Assembly: GCF_013141915.1 (NCBI RefSeq)
Contig: NZ_SROX01000004.1
Span: 248,001-312,000, forward strand
Source: Cupriavidus necator
GTDB lineage: Bacteria > Pseudomonadota > Gammaproteobacteria > Burkholderiales > Burkholderiaceae
DNA length: 64,000 nt
Direction: 5' to 3'
Under the pieces are notes generated by a model that saw only the letters and a list, made by a program, of their open reading frames with translations, was not told the origin of the DNA and searched no databases. A program made the translations under genes and the position numbers. The number at the start of each line of letters is the position of its first letter. Position 1 is the first letter of the stretch. Of this stretch, positions 1-9,372 are shown one piece after another.

Positions 1-1
1 C

Positions 2-724
2 ATGGAAAATACCAGCCACAAGATTCTTGTCGTCGACGATGACCCGCGTCTGCGCGATTTGCTGCGCCGCTATCTGGGCGAACAGGGTTTCACCGTGCTG
101 GTGGCGGAAAACGCCACCGCGATGAACAAGCTCTGGCTGCGCGAGCGTTTCGACCTGCTGGTGCTGGACCTGATGATGCCGGGCGAAGACGGCCTGTCGA
201 TCTGCCGCCGGCTGCGCGGTGCCAACGACCAGACCCCGATCATCATGCTCACCGCCAAGGGCGAGGACGTGGACCGCATCGTCGGCCTGGAGATGGGCGC
301 CGACGATTACCTGCCCAAGCCGTTCAATCCGCGCGAACTGATTGCGCGCATCCACGCGGTGCTGCGTCGCAAGGGCCCGGCCGAAGTGCCCGGGGCCCCG
401 TCGGAAACCCCCGAGACCTTCGCCTTCGGCGACTTCGTGCTGAACCTGGCCACGCGCACGCTGACCAAGAACGACGAGGAAATCACGCTGACTACCGGCG
501 AGTTCTCGGTGCTGAAGGTGTTCGCCCGCCATCCGCGCCAGCCGCTGTCGCGCGAAAAGCTGATGGAAATGGCGCGCGGCCGCGAATATGAAGTGTTCGA
601 TCGCAGCCTGGACGTTCAGATCTCGCGCCTGCGCAAGCTGATCGAGCCGGACCCCAGCAACCCCCGTTTTATCCAGACGGTGTGGGGCCTGGGCTATGTC
701 TTCATTCCCGATGGCGTGAAATAA
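2..724 (+). CDS. ompR: OmpR-family DNA-binding response regulator
   Basis: A cytoplasmic response regulator of 240 residues. The N-terminal receiver domain (about residues 7-122) shows the acidic cluster DDD at 12-14, the phospho-acceptor Asp56 in the context LVLDLMMP and a conserved Lys near residue 106. The C-terminal part (about 140-237) is the winged helix typical of OmpR, ending in QTVWGLGYVF. It lies 24 bp upstream of a histidine kinase gene on the same strand, so the two form an OmpR/EnvZ-type pair that probably senses envelope or osmotic conditions. The ATG sits at the window edge, so an upstream start or promoter cannot be seen. The protein looks complete for the family. Confidence 0.9.
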   Translation: MENTSHKILVVDDDPRLRDLLRRYLGEQGFTVLVAENATAMNKLWLRERFDLLVLDLMMPGEDGLSICRRLRGANDQTPIIMLTAKGEDVDRIVGLEMGADDYLPKPFNPRELIARIHAVLRRKGPAEVPGAPSETPETFAFGDFVLNLATRTLTKNDEEITLTTGEFSVLKVFARHPRQPLSREKLMEMARGREYEVFDRSLDVQISRLRKLIEPDPSNPRFIQTVWGLGYVFIPDGVK

Positions 725-748
725 CCGAGTGCGGCCGCTGTTCCCATC

Positions 749-2098
749 GTGGCGACCGTAATCGGCCGTACCGCAACGCGGTTCTTTGGTTCGCTGTTCT
801 GGCGGACCTTCATGCTGATCGCGCTGTTGCTGGCCATCTCGCTGGGCATCTGGTTCCAGAGCTACCGGCTGTTCGAACGCGCCCCGCGCGCGCAGCAGAT
901 CGCGATGCAGGTGGTCAGCGTGGTCAAGCTCACGCGCGCCGCGCTGCTGTATTCCGACCCCGCGCGGCGCCGCTTCCTGCTGCTGGACCTGGTGCAGAAC
1001 GAAGGCATCAAGGTCTATCCGCGCGAGAAGGACGACGACTTCGCCGCGCCCACCGCTAATCCGTTCCTGACCTCGCTGGTGCAGCAGGAGATCCGCAGCC
1101 GCCTGGGCGAGGACACCGTGCTGGCCACCACCGTCAACGACATCCCCGGCGTGTGGGTCAGCTTCGAGATCGAGGGCGACGACTACTGGGTCGCGATCAG
1201 CCCGGAGCGCTTCGAGCGCGTGCCCGGCATCCAGTGGCTGTGGTGGAGCATTGCCGCGCTGCTGCTGTCGATTATCGGCGCGGCATTTATCACTGCGCGC
1301 GTCAACTACCCGCTCAAGCGGCTGGCCAACGCCGCGCGCGCCATCGGTGCGGGCGGCGATCCGCCGCCGCTGCCCGAGCACGGTGCCAGCGAAGTGGCGC
1401 TGGCCAACCACAGCTTCAACCAGATGGTGCGCGACCTGCGCCAGCTTGACGACGACCGCGTGGTGATGCTGGCCGGCATCTCGCATGACCTGCGCACGCC
1501 ATTGACGCGACTGCGACTGGAAACCGAGATGTCGCCGATGGACGGCACCACGCGCGACGCCATGATCGCCGACATCGAGCAGATGGACGCCATCATCGGC
1601 CAGTTCCTCAATTACGCGCGACCGCCGCTCGATACGGTCGAGCCGGTGGACCTGTCGGCGCTGGTGCACGATGCGGTCGGGGTCTATGCCGCGCACGACG
1701 ATGTGCGCGTGCATGTGCGCGCCAACGAGCCGGTGATGGCGGTCGCCAACCGCATGGAAGTGCAGCGCATCCTCGACAACCTGGTCGAGAACGCGCGCCG
1801 CTACGCCAAGGACGAGCAGACCGGCATGGCGGTGGTGGAGATTTCCACGCGCGTCGACGACAAGGAAGCCGTGCTGACCGTGGCCGACCACGGCAACGGC
1901 GTGCCTGACGGCCAGCTGTCGCTGCTGACGCGGCCCTTCTACCGGCTCGACGCCGCGCGCAGCGAAGCCAAGGGCGCCGGGCTGGGCATGTCGATCGTCA
2001 ACCGCATCATGCAGCGCAATGGCGGCCGGCTGCTGCTGGCCAACCGCGCCGCGCCGGCCACGGGGCTGGTGGTCAGCGCGTGCTTCCGGCGCGCCTGA
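749..2098 (+). CDS. envZ: EnvZ-like membrane sensor histidine kinase
   Basis: Sensor kinase of 449 residues starting at GTG. A first membrane segment lies at about residues 20-36, a periplasmic region of about 125 residues follows, and a second membrane segment lies at about 163-183. HAMP then leads into the dimerisation helix, whose phospho-accepting His246 is in LAGISHDLRTPLTR. The ATPase domain carries the N box (DNLVENARRY), the DHGNGVP G1 box and the GAGLGMSIV G2 box. It follows the ompR-like gene by 24 bp and probably phosphorylates its product. The name reflects EnvZ-type organisation; the actual stimulus is unknown. Confidence 0.85.
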   Translation: MATVIGRTATRFFGSLFWRTFMLIALLLAISLGIWFQSYRLFERAPRAQQIAMQVVSVVKLTRAALLYSDPARRRFLLLDLVQNEGIKVYPREKDDDFAAPTANPFLTSLVQQEIRSRLGEDTVLATTVNDIPGVWVSFEIEGDDYWVAISPERFERVPGIQWLWWSIAALLLSIIGAAFITARVNYPLKRLANAARAIGAGGDPPPLPEHGASEVALANHSFNQMVRDLRQLDDDRVVMLAGISHDLRTPLTRLRLETEMSPMDGTTRDAMIADIEQMDAIIGQFLNYARPPLDTVEPVDLSALVHDAVGVYAAHDDVRVHVRANEPVMAVANRMEVQRILDNLVENARRYAKDEQTGMAVVEISTRVDDKEAVLTVADHGNGVPDGQLSLLTRPFYRLDAARSEAKGAGLGMSIVNRIMQRNGGRLLLANRAAPATGLVVSACFRRA

Positions 2099-2446
2099 GC
2101 GGCGCCGAGCCTTAACCGGTTTGCGATGCGCGCTGCAGCGAGGTGGCAATCCAGGCCGCTTGATTTCCCCGCGAACGTCACCACTTTGCCATCTGCGGTC
2201 CCGCCACGCATGGCATACTGGCCCACCGCATCGACGGCGCTGCCGCGCCGATGCCGATGGCACCACAGACCGCACGAGGATGCGCCACACGCTTTGCCTA
2301 TCGGGCTGTTTGAGAATATCAATTAGCCCGTGCCCGGATGATGACGCATAATCACGTTTTGTCGCGGTACGCAGCCGTATCACCGGCCCTATGCCGGGCG
2401 CGCGGCAGCGGCACCGCTCTCATTGCAACCGTATCAGGAGAAGTCT
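2099..2446. promoter_or_regulatory. Intergenic region upstream of ahpC
   Basis: This 348 bp stretch between envZ and ahpC carries no convincing gene. A CATAAT hexamer at 2347-2352 could be the -10 of ahpC. An imperfect symmetric patch sits at 2302-2330 (CGGGCT, 17 bases, AGCCCG) around an AT-rich core, where a redox regulator of the OxyR type might bind. I cannot match it well to the OxyR consensus. A strong ribosome binding site (AGGAG) lies just before the ahpC ATG at 2447. Confidence 0.35.
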
Positions 2447-2995
2447 ATGAAGACCGTTGGTGACAAGCTCGAAGCCTTCCACGTCGTTGGTGTCAAGCCG
2501 GGTTTCAACAATCACGAAGAGAACGGCCAGTCGGCTTTCGAAGACATCACTGAGAAGTCGTTCGAAGGCAAGTGGAAGATCATCTACTTCTACCCGAAGG
2601 ATTTCACCTTCGTGTGCCCGACCGAAATCGTGGCCTTCGCCAAGCTGAACGGTGACTTCGCCGATCGCGACGCGATCGTGCTGGGTGGCTCGACCGACAA
2701 CGAGTTCGTCAAGCTGGCATGGCGCCGTGAGCACAAGGACCTGAACAAGCTGAACCAGTGGCAATTCGCCGACGTGACCGGTTCGCTGATCGACCAGCTG
2801 GGCGTGCGTGACCACGCTGCCGGCGTTGCCCTGCGCGCAACCTTCATCGTCGACCCGGAAAACACCATCCAGCACGTTTCGGTGAACAACCTGAACGTCG
2901 GCCGCAACCCGGACGAAGTCCTGCGTATCCTGGACGGCCTGCAGACGGACGAGCTGTGCCCGTGCAACCGTGCCGTTGGTGGCGCCACGCTGTAA
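2447..2995 (+). CDS. ahpC: AhpC peroxiredoxin (alkyl hydroperoxide reductase subunit C)
   Basis: A 182-residue cytoplasmic thiol peroxidase that reduces H2O2, organic peroxides and peroxynitrite. The peroxidatic Cys57 sits in FTFVCPTEI and the resolving cysteines are Cys171/Cys173 in the C-terminal CPCNR. The sequence and the AhpD partner 106 bp downstream indicate the actinobacterial-type AhpC that is recycled by AhpD rather than by AhpF. An in-frame codon upstream at 2423 would extend the protein, but the ATG at 2447 follows an AGGAG ribosome binding site and gives the normal N-terminus (MKTVGDKL). Codon use is strongly biased, as expected for a highly expressed gene. Confidence 0.93.
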   Translation: MKTVGDKLEAFHVVGVKPGFNNHEENGQSAFEDITEKSFEGKWKIIYFYPKDFTFVCPTEIVAFAKLNGDFADRDAIVLGGSTDNEFVKLAWRREHKDLNKLNQWQFADVTGSLIDQLGVRDHAAGVALRATFIVDPENTIQHVSVNNLNVGRNPDEVLRILDGLQTDELCPCNRAVGGATL

Positions 2996-3052
2996 TTTCC
3001 TGCCCGTCGCCACGCGCCGTGGCGATCCGCGGAGGGCCCTGCCCTCCGCAGC

Positions 3053-3078
3053 AAAACCCGCTTGCGCGGGTTTTTTGA
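3053..3078 (+). terminator. Terminator-like hairpin between ahpC and ahpD
   Basis: A 9 bp stem (AAAACCCGC with GCGGGTTTT) closes a TTGC loop and runs into six T residues. This is a classic Rho-independent terminator, 57 bp after the ahpC stop and 23 bp before the ahpD start. It probably makes ahpD expression only a fraction of ahpC. Confidence 0.8.
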
Positions 3079-3101
3079 GCCCCGCTTGATAGGAGAAATA
3101 A

Positions 3102-3623
3102 ATGGAATTCCTCAGCACGATTAAGAATCTCATCCCCGATTACGCCAAGGACATCCGCCTGAACGTGGATGGCACCATCGCGCGCTCGTCGCTGGAAGGC
3201 AACGATGCGGTGGGTGTGGCGCTGGCGGCGGCGTTCGCGGCGCAGAGCAAGGTGCTGGTGGATGCCATCCGCAACGCCGAGGTGCTGTCGCCCGAAGAAA
3301 CCAACGGCGCGCTCACCGCGGCCGCGCTGATGGGGATGAACAACACCTGGTATCCGTATATCGAGATGGCCGACGATCCGGACCTGGCCAGCCAGCCGGC
3401 CGGGCTGCGCATGAACGCCTACGCCAACCATGGTGGCGTGGACAAGCGCCGCTTCGAGATGTACGCGCTGGCCGCCTCGATCGTGGGCAAGTGCCATTTC
3501 TGCGTGAAGTCGCACTACCAGTTGCTGAAGAACGAACAAGGCATGACGGCGCAGCAACTGCGCGATGTCGGCCGCATTGCCGCCGTGATCGTGGCCGCCG
3601 CCAACGTGATCGCGGCGCAGTAA
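3102..3623 (+). CDS. ahpD: AhpD alkylhydroperoxidase
   Basis: A 173-residue protein of the AhpD/carboxymuconolactone decarboxylase fold. The redox-active CxxC is Cys131-Cys134 in GKCHFCVKSH, followed by His138. In the characterised Mycobacterium system, AhpD uses this pair, recharged through a lipoylated adaptor, to reduce AhpC. The length and the position directly after ahpC fit that role. The ATG at 3102 is preceded by AGGAG. It shares the ahpC transcript only if RNA polymerase reads through the hairpin between them. Confidence 0.9.
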   Translation: MEFLSTIKNLIPDYAKDIRLNVDGTIARSSLEGNDAVGVALAAAFAAQSKVLVDAIRNAEVLSPEETNGALTAAALMGMNNTWYPYIEMADDPDLASQPAGLRMNAYANHGGVDKRRFEMYALAASIVGKCHFCVKSHYQLLKNEQGMTAQQLRDVGRIAAVIVAAANVIAAQ

Positions 3624-3679
3624 GGCATCAGCGCGCCCCCGCGCCCGCCCGGCGCCCGGAAAGGGGCGCCGTAGCACAG

Positions 3680-3715
3680 CAGCCGGCAGCTTCCCATCCG
3701 GGATTGCCGGCTGTT
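3680..3715 (+). terminator. Possible terminator after ahpD
   Basis: CAGCCGGCA at 3680-3688 pairs with TGCCGGCTG at 3705-3713, leaving a 16-base loop. Only two T residues follow, so it is a weak terminator candidate in the ahpD to acetyltransferase gap. Confidence 0.35.
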
Positions 3716-3801
3716 CCCATCCTGCAACCGGCATGGCCCGAACCTGCGCGGGCCCGGCGATCCGCCTACAATCCAGGCAGGATACGCACTTTCAGCCCGC
3801 C

Positions 3802-4377
3802 ATGACCCTGCCTTCGCCGAACTCCCCCCGCTTCCATTACCGCCTGGCGGCGGTGCATGACTGGGGCGACATCGCCGCCGTCACGCAACAGGCCTACGGG
3901 CAATATGAACTGGCCATCATGGAAGATTGCCGCGCCTCGTTCCAGCGCGGCATGCAGGCCGTGCTGGCGACCAGTCACCCGGATATGGAATGGTGGGTGG
4001 CGGAGACCGATCACGGCATCATGGGCGCCGTGCTGTTCTGCCACCCGGGCGCGACGCTGCCAGCGCTGGACGGCAGCACCATTACCCTGACCCAGCCCGA
4101 GGCACGGCTGCTGTCGGTCAGCCCGCAGGCGCGCGGCCTGGGGCTGGGCCGCACGCTGATGCAGATCTGCATCCAGCGCGCGCGCGATATCGGCGCGTCG
4201 ACGCTGGTGGTGCGCACCATGCCGGAAATGGCGTCGGCCAACCGGTTGTGCCAGCAGATGGGGTTCACCAAGCGCACCGAGGCCGGCGCGCGCAGCGGCG
4301 CGATGGCGCGGCTGATCGACTATGCCTACGCCATCCCGCCCGAAGACACCGCGGCGCCCGACGCCGCGCGCGGCTGA
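3802..4377 (+). CDS. GNAT family N-acetyltransferase
   Basis: A 191-residue acetyl-CoA-dependent N-acetyltransferase of unknown substrate. The acetyl-CoA-binding motif A is visible as LSVSPQARGLGLGRTLMQ, followed by the usual helix and the NRLCQQMGF segment near the C-terminus. The frame is open upstream, but the ATG at 3802 gives a normal GNAT N-terminus and lies 30 bp after a TACAAT -10-like hexamer at 3767-3772. It is convergent with ispF, leaving 2 bp between the stop codons. Nothing nearby indicates the acceptor. Confidence 0.8.
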   Translation: MTLPSPNSPRFHYRLAAVHDWGDIAAVTQQAYGQYELAIMEDCRASFQRGMQAVLATSHPDMEWWVAETDHGIMGAVLFCHPGATLPALDGSTITLTQPEARLLSVSPQARGLGLGRTLMQICIQRARDIGASTLVVRTMPEMASANRLCQQMGFTKRTEAGARSGAMARLIDYAYAIPPEDTAAPDAARG

Positions 4378-4379
4378 TT

Positions 4380-4889
4380 TCAGTCCTGCGCGTCCGCTAC
4401 CGAGGCGCGCCACAGCAGCACCGCAGCCTGCGCCACGATCCCTTCCTGGCGCCCTTCGAAGCCCAGCTTCTCGTTGGTCTTGGCCTTGACGTTGCAACGT
4501 CCGCGCGCAATCCCAAGGTCTTCGGCCAGGTTGGCCACCATGGCGCCGATATGCGGCGCCAGCTTCGGCGCCTGCGCAATCACCGTGGCGTCGACATTGC
4601 CGATTTCATAGCCCGCCTCGCGCACGCGGCGCGCCGCCTCGCGCAGCAGCGCGCGGCTGTCGGCGCCGGCGAATTGCGCGTCGGTGTCGGGGAAATGGCG
4701 TCCGATATCGCCCAGCGCCGCGGCACCGAACAGCGCGTCGGTGACCGCGTGCAGCAGCGCATCCGCGTCGGAATGGCCGAGCAGGCCGCGGTCATGCGGG
4801 ATCTCGACCCCGCCCAGGATCAGCTTGCGGCCGGGCACCAGCGCGTGGACGTCATAGCCCTGCCCCACCCGGATATCGAAAGGCATCAT
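4380..4889 (-). CDS. ispF: 2-C-methyl-D-erythritol 2,4-cyclodiphosphate synthase
   Basis: Fifth enzyme of the non-mevalonate (MEP) isoprenoid pathway, converting CDP-ME-2-phosphate to MEcPP with loss of CMP. The metal-binding GYDVH motif is near the N-terminus, followed by [11 protein letters not shown] and the [10 protein letters not shown] signature. The length (about 169 residues) is normal. The gene starts with two consecutive ATGs (4889 and 4886), with AAGGAG about 10 bases upstream inside the end of ispD. The 4 bp gap shows that ispD and ispF form one transcript, and the two enzymes act nearly consecutively. Confidence 0.93.
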   Translation of the reverse strand: MMPFDIRVGQGYDVHALVPGRKLILGGVEIPHDRGLLGHSDADALLHAVTDALFGAAALGDIGRHFPDTDAQFAGADSRALLREAARRVREAGYEIGNVDATVIAQAPKLAPHIGAMVANLAEDLGIARGRCNVKAKTNEKLGFEGRQEGIVAQAAVLLWRASVADAQD

Positions 4890-4893
4890 GCGG

Positions 4894-5634
4894 TCATGCT
4901 CCTTTGGCGTGGTTGCCCAGCAGCACTTCGGCCAGCGCGAAGTCCTCCGGGTAGGTCACCTTGAAATTGCGCAGCGAGCCGTTGACCAGCCGCGGATGCA
5001 GGCCCAGGCGCTCGATCGCGCTGGCTTCGTCGGTCACCACCGCGCCGGCCGCCATGGCATCCTGCAGCGCCTGGCGCAGCACGCCCAGGCGGAACATCTG
5101 CGGCGTCTGCGCTTGCCACAAGCCTTCGCGCGGCACCGTGGCGCCGATGCGGGCGTCGTCCTGCGCACGCTTGAGCGTATCGGGCACCGGCACCGCCAGG
5201 ATGCCGCCGATGGCGGCATCGGGATCGTCGTCGCCGTCGCTTTCCACCGCGCGCACCAGCGCGTGGACCATTGCCGGGGTCAGCCCCGGGCGCGCGGCAT
5301 CGTGCACCAACACCCAGTCGGCATCGGTAGCGCCCAGCTGCGCCAGGTGGTGCAGGCCCGCCAGCACCGAGGCATGGCGGCTGTCGCCGCCGACAAAGGC
5401 GGTGTCGAAGCGCAGCCCGGCAAATGCCGCGGCGCCGAAGCGCGATTCCAGCGGCATGTCGTCGGGCGCCAGCACCAGCGCGGTGGCATTGATGGCGTCG
5501 CACGCCGAGAATGCCGCCAGCGCGTACCAGATCATCGGCCGGCCGGCCACGGTCTGGTATTGCTTGGGCACGGCACCGCCGGCGCGGCTGCCGGTACCGG
5601 CACAGGGAATCAGGGCAAAGCGGCGAGCGGACAC
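4894..5634 (-). CDS. ispD: 2-C-methyl-D-erythritol 4-phosphate cytidylyltransferase
   Basis: Third enzyme of the MEP pathway, joining MEP and CTP into CDP-ME. The CTP-binding loop CAGTGSRAG and the PKQYQ motif are at the N-terminus; VHDAARP and TDEASAIE are further on. I chose the GTG at 5634 because homologues begin just before [12 protein letters not shown]. The longer frame starting with TTG at 5694 would put start and promoter almost on top of each other. The protein is about 246 residues. It is the first gene of the ispD-ispF pair and diverges from mfd. Confidence 0.9.
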   Translation of the reverse strand: MSARRFALIPCAGTGSRAGGAVPKQYQTVAGRPMIWYALAAFSACDAINATALVLAPDDMPLESRFGAAAFAGLRFDTAFVGGDSRHASVLAGLHHLAQLGATDADWVLVHDAARPGLTPAMVHALVRAVESDGDDDPDAAIGGILAVPVPDTLKRAQDDARIGATVPREGLWQAQTPQMFRLGVLRQALQDAMAAGAVVTDEASAIERLGLHPRLVNGSLRNFKVTYPEDFALAEVLLGNHAKGA

Positions 5635-5707
5635 AGGATCGGCGTGGAGTGTAAGAAGCGCGGCCGCCGCTGGCCAGCCTGGCCAGCGGGACAACCGGTG
5701 CGCATTC

Positions 5708-5713
5708 TATAAT
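5708..5713 (+). promoter_or_regulatory. Candidate -10 element for mfd
   Basis: A perfect TATAAT lies in the ispD-mfd divergent region, 130 bp upstream of the mfd ATG. No strong -35 is visible at the right spacing. Confidence 0.45.
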
Positions 5714-5842
5714 ACGGCCCTTGCCCGTCGCCATGCCGTATCCACGTATCTGGCTGGCGCCACCGGCAGCTGAAGTCCCCTGTTCCGACCCCCGCCCGCA
5801 ATGCCGGCGGGGCGTCGTCGTTTTGAACGCCCCTCTGCCGAC

Positions 5843-8800
5843 ATGCCTGACGCCACGCCCGCCTTTCCCTTTGTCAACCTGCCGCTGGTCAAGCCGGGGC
5901 TGCGCCACAGCGTGGCCGGCCTGCGCGGTTCGGCCGATGCGCTGGCGCTGGCCGCCTACGCGCGCCAGCACCGCCAACGCGCACCGATGCTGGCGGTGGT
6001 GTGTTCGCACGCCGTCGACGCGCAGCGCCTGGCCGAGGAAATCCCGTGGTTCGCGCCGGAGCTGCGCGTGCGCCTGCTGCCCGACTGGGAAACCCTGCCC
6101 TACGACAGCTTTTCGCCGCACCAGGACCTGGTGTCCGAGCGCCTGGCGACGCTGCACGACATCCAGACCGGCCAGTGCGACGTGATGCTGGTGCCCGCCA
6201 CCACCGCGCTGTACCGGCTGGCGCCGCCGGCCTTCCTGGCCGCCTACACCTTCTTCTTCAAGCAGGGCGAGCGGCTCGACGAAGCCGCGCTCAAGGCGCA
6301 GTTCACGCTGGCCGGCTACGAGCACGTCAGCGCGGTGATGCGCCCCGGCGAATACAGCGTGCGCGGCGGCCTGATCGACCTGTACCCGATGGGCTCGGCG
6401 CTGCCGTACCGCATCGACCTGTTCGGCGACGAGATCGAGACCATCCGCGCCTTCGACCCGGATACCCAGCGCAGCCTGTACCCGGTGAAGGAAGTGCGGC
6501 TGCTGCCCGGGCGCGAGTTCCCGCTCGACGAGCCCGCGCGCACCGCCTTCCGCGGCCGCTGGCGCGAGCTGTTCGAAGGCGACCCGACCAAGTCGCCGAT
6601 CTACAAGGACATCGGCAACGGCGTGCCGTCGGCGGGCATCGAGTACTACCTGCCGCTGTTCTTCGAGCACAGCGCCACCGTGTTCGACTACCTGCCCGCC
6701 GACACGCAACTGGCGTTCGCCGGCAATGTCGACGAGGCCATCCGCCGCTTCTGGGCCGACACCACGCAGCGCTACAACTTCATGCGCCATGACCGCGAGC
6801 GGCCGTTGCTGCCGCCCGCGGACCTGTTCCTGTCCGAGGAGCAGTTCTTCGTCGCGGCCAAGCCGATGGCGCGGCTGGTGCTGCAGGCTGAGGCCAACGC
6901 CGAGCAGCCGGCGTTTTCGGCGATCCTGCCCGACGTCGCGGTCAATCGCCGCGCCGAAGACCCGCTGGTCAACCTGGAGGCCCTGCTGCTGGACAAGCAA
7001 ACCCGCGTGCTGATGTGCGCCGACTCCGCCGGCCGGCGCGAGACGCTGCTTCAGCTCTTTGCGGAAAGCGGCCTGCGCCCGCAGACGGTCGATGACTTTG
7101 CCGCGTTCCTCGCCGGCGACGCGCATTTCTCGATCGCGGTGGCGCCGCTGCAGAGCGGCTTCGCGCTGCCGCAGGCGCAACTGGCCTTTGTCACCGAAGC
7201 AGAGCTGTACGCCGGCACCGCGCGCCGCACCGGCCGCCGCAAGCAGGAGCAGGCTTCCGCCGTCGATTCGATGGTGCGCGACCTGGCCGAGCTGAAGATC
7301 GGCGACCCGGTGGTGCACAGCGAGCACGGCATCGGCCGCTACCAGGGCCTGGTGACGCTCGACATGGGCCAGGGTGACGAAGAATTCCTGCACCTGGACT
7401 ACGACAAGGGCAGCAAGCTCTACGTGCCGGTGCACCAGTTGCACGTGATCTCGCGCTACTCCGGCGCCGACCCGGATACCGCGCCGCTGCACCACCTGGG
7501 CTCGGGCCAGTGGGACAAGGCCAAGCGCAAGGCGGCCCAGCAGATCCGCGACACCGCCGCCGAACTGCTCAACCTGTATGCGCGCCGCGCCGCGCGCGAG
7601 GGCTTCGCCTTCCCGCTGTCGCCAAAGGACTACGAGACCTTCGCCGAAAGCTTCGGCTTCGAGGAAACCCCGGACCAGGCCGCCGCCATTGCAGCGGTGA
7701 TCGCCGACATGACCTCGGGCAAGCCGATGGACCGGCTGGTGTGCGGCGACGTCGGCTTCGGCAAGACCGAGGTGGCGCTGCGCGCGGCCTTTGTCGCGGT
7801 GCTGGGCGGCAAGCAGGTGGCGATGCTGGCGCCGACCACGCTGCTGGCCGAACAGCATTTCCAGACGCTGTCTGACCGCTTTGCCGAATGGCCGGTGCGC
7901 ATCGTCGAGCTGTCGCGCTTCAAGACCAAGAAGGAAATCGACGCGGCCATCAAGCAGATCAACGAAGGCACCGTCGACATCGTCATCGGCACGCACAAGA
8001 TCCTGTCCGAACAGGTCAGGTTCCAGCGCCTGGGGCTGGTCATCATCGACGAGGAACACCGCTTCGGCGTGCGGCAGAAGGAAGCGCTGAAGACGCTGCG
8101 CGCCGAGGTCGACATCCTGACCCTGACAGCGACGCCGATCCCGCGCACGCTGGGCATGGCGCTGGAAGGCCTGCGCGATTTCTCGGTGATCGCCACCGCG
8201 CCGCAGAAGCGGCTGGCGATCAAGACTTTCGTGCGGCGCGAGGAAGACGGCGTAATCCGGGAAGCCATCCTGCGCGAGCTCAAGCGCGGCGGGCAGGTCT
8301 ATTTCCTGCACAACGAGGTCGAGACCATCGAGAACAAGCGCGCGCGGCTGGCCGAGCTGGTGCCGGAAGCACGTATCGCGGTCGCCCACGGCCAGATGCA
8401 TGAGCGTGAGCTCGAACGCGTGATGCGCGACTTCGTTTCGCGCCGCGACAATATCCTGCTGTGCACCACCATCATCGAGACCGGCATCGACGTGCCGACC
8501 GCCAACACCATCCTGATCCACCGCGCCGACAAGTTCGGGCTGGCACAGCTGCACCAGTTGCGCGGCCGGGTCGGGCGCTCGCACCACCAGGCCTATGCCT
8601 ACCTGCTGGTGCATGACGTCGACGGCCTGACCAAGCAGGCGCAGCGCCGGCTCGAGGCCATCCAGCAGATGGAGGAACTGGGCTCGGGCTTCTACCTGGC
8701 CATGCACGACCTGGAAATCCGCGGCGCCGGCGAGGTGCTGGGCGACAAGCAATCCGGCGAGATCCACGAGATCGGCTTCCAGCTGTACACCGACATGCTC

Positions 8801-9292
8801 AACGCCGCGGTCAAGGCACTCAAGGCCGGCAAGGAGCCCGACCTGATGGCGCCGCTGGCCGCCACCACCGAGATCAACCTGGGCACGCCGGCGCTGCTGC
8901 CGAACGATTACTGCGCCGACGTGCACGAGCGCCTGTCGCTGTACAAGCGGCTGGCCAACTGCGAGACCGCGGAACGCGTCGACGATATCCAGGAAGAGCT
9001 GGTCGACCGCTTCGGCCGGCTGCCGGCGCAAGCGCAGGCGCTGGTCGAGACCCACCGGCTGCGCATCGCCGCGGCGCCGCTAGGGGTGCGCAAGATCGAC
9101 GCCGGCGAAGCCACCATCAGCGTGCAGTTCGTGCCCAATCCGCCGATCGACGCGATGCGCATCATCGACCTGGTGCAGAAGAATCGCCATATCAAGCTGG
9201 CCGGCCAGGACAAGCTGCGCATCGAGGCCAAGATGCCAGACGTGGCAGTACGGGCGCAGACCATCAAGCATACGCTGCGGCAACTGGCGTAG
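5843..9292 (+). CDS. mfd: Transcription-repair coupling factor Mfd
   Basis: A 1149-residue ATP-dependent DNA translocase that removes stalled RNA polymerase and recruits UvrA. The UvrB-like N-terminal modules come first, with the DWETLPYDSFSPHQD segment near residues 82-97. The RNA polymerase-interacting region (IGDPVVHSEHGIGRYQG) follows, then the RecG-like helicase with Walker A GDVGFGKTEVA, the DEEHRFG box, TATPIPRTL and the GRVGRS motif, and finally the TRCF domain. Length equals the family norm. The ATG at 5843 is preferred over one at 5801 because it gives the normal N-terminus. Confidence 0.95.
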   Translation: MPDATPAFPFVNLPLVKPGLRHSVAGLRGSADALALAAYARQHRQRAPMLAVVCSHAVDAQRLAEEIPWFAPELRVRLLPDWETLPYDSFSPHQDLVSERLATLHDIQTGQCDVMLVPATTALYRLAPPAFLAAYTFFFKQGERLDEAALKAQFTLAGYEHVSAVMRPGEYSVRGGLIDLYPMGSALPYRIDLFGDEIETIRAFDPDTQRSLYPVKEVRLLPGREFPLDEPARTAFRGRWRELFEGDPTKSPIYKDIGNGVPSAGIEYYLPLFFEHSATVFDYLPADTQLAFAGNVDEAIRRFWADTTQRYNFMRHDRERPLLPPADLFLSEEQFFVAAKPMARLVLQAEANAEQPAFSAILPDVAVNRRAEDPLVNLEALLLDKQTRVLMCADSAGRRETLLQLFAESGLRPQTVDDFAAFLAGDAHFSIAVAPLQSGFALPQAQLAFVTEAELYAGTARRTGRRKQEQASAVDSMVRDLAELKIGDPVVHSEHGIGRYQGLVTLDMGQGDEEFLHLDYDKGSKLYVPVHQLHVISRYSGADPDTAPLHHLGSGQWDKAKRKAAQQIRDTAAELLNLYARRAAREGFAFPLSPKDYETFAESFGFEETPDQAAAIAAVIADMTSGKPMDRLVCGDVGFGKTEVALRAAFVAVLGGKQVAMLAPTTLLAEQHFQTLSDRFAEWPVRIVELSRFKTKKEIDAAIKQINEGTVDIVIGTHKILSEQVRFQRLGLVIIDEEHRFGVRQKEALKTLRAEVDILTLTATPIPRTLGMALEGLRDFSVIATAPQKRLAIKTFVRREEDGVIREAILRELKRGGQVYFLHNEVETIENKRARLAELVPEARIAVAHGQMHERELERVMRDFVSRRDNILLCTTIIETGIDVPTANTILIHRADKFGLAQLHQLRGRVGRSHHQAYAYLLVHDVDGLTKQAQRRLEAIQQMEELGSGFYLAMHDLEIRGAGEVLGDKQSGEIHEIGFQLYTDMLNAAVKALKAGKEPDLMAPLAATTEINLGTPALLPNDYCADVHERLSLYKRLANCETAERVDDIQEELVDRFGRLPAQAQALVETHRLRIAAAPLGVRKIDAGEATISVQFVPNPPIDAMRIIDLVQKNRHIKLAGQDKLRIEAKMPDVAVRAQTIKHTLRQLA

Positions 9293-9372
9293 CGTCCATG
9301 CCGATCCTGCATGGACGCGGCGCGCGGCCGGGTGTAGCATCAATTCCTTAACAAGTTAGTGATACCGCCCCC

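Noticed and set aside
2302..2330. OxyR site upstream of ahpC
   Set aside because: The ATAG-N7-CTAT-N7 pattern is not met; only a weak GGGCT/AGCCC symmetry is present.
4886..9055. A 1389-codon open frame on the minus strand opposite mfd
   Set aside because: It is antisense to mfd, ispD and neighbours; its translation is low-complexity (Gln/Arg/Ala/His-rich) with no domain, typical of shadow frames in high-GC DNA.
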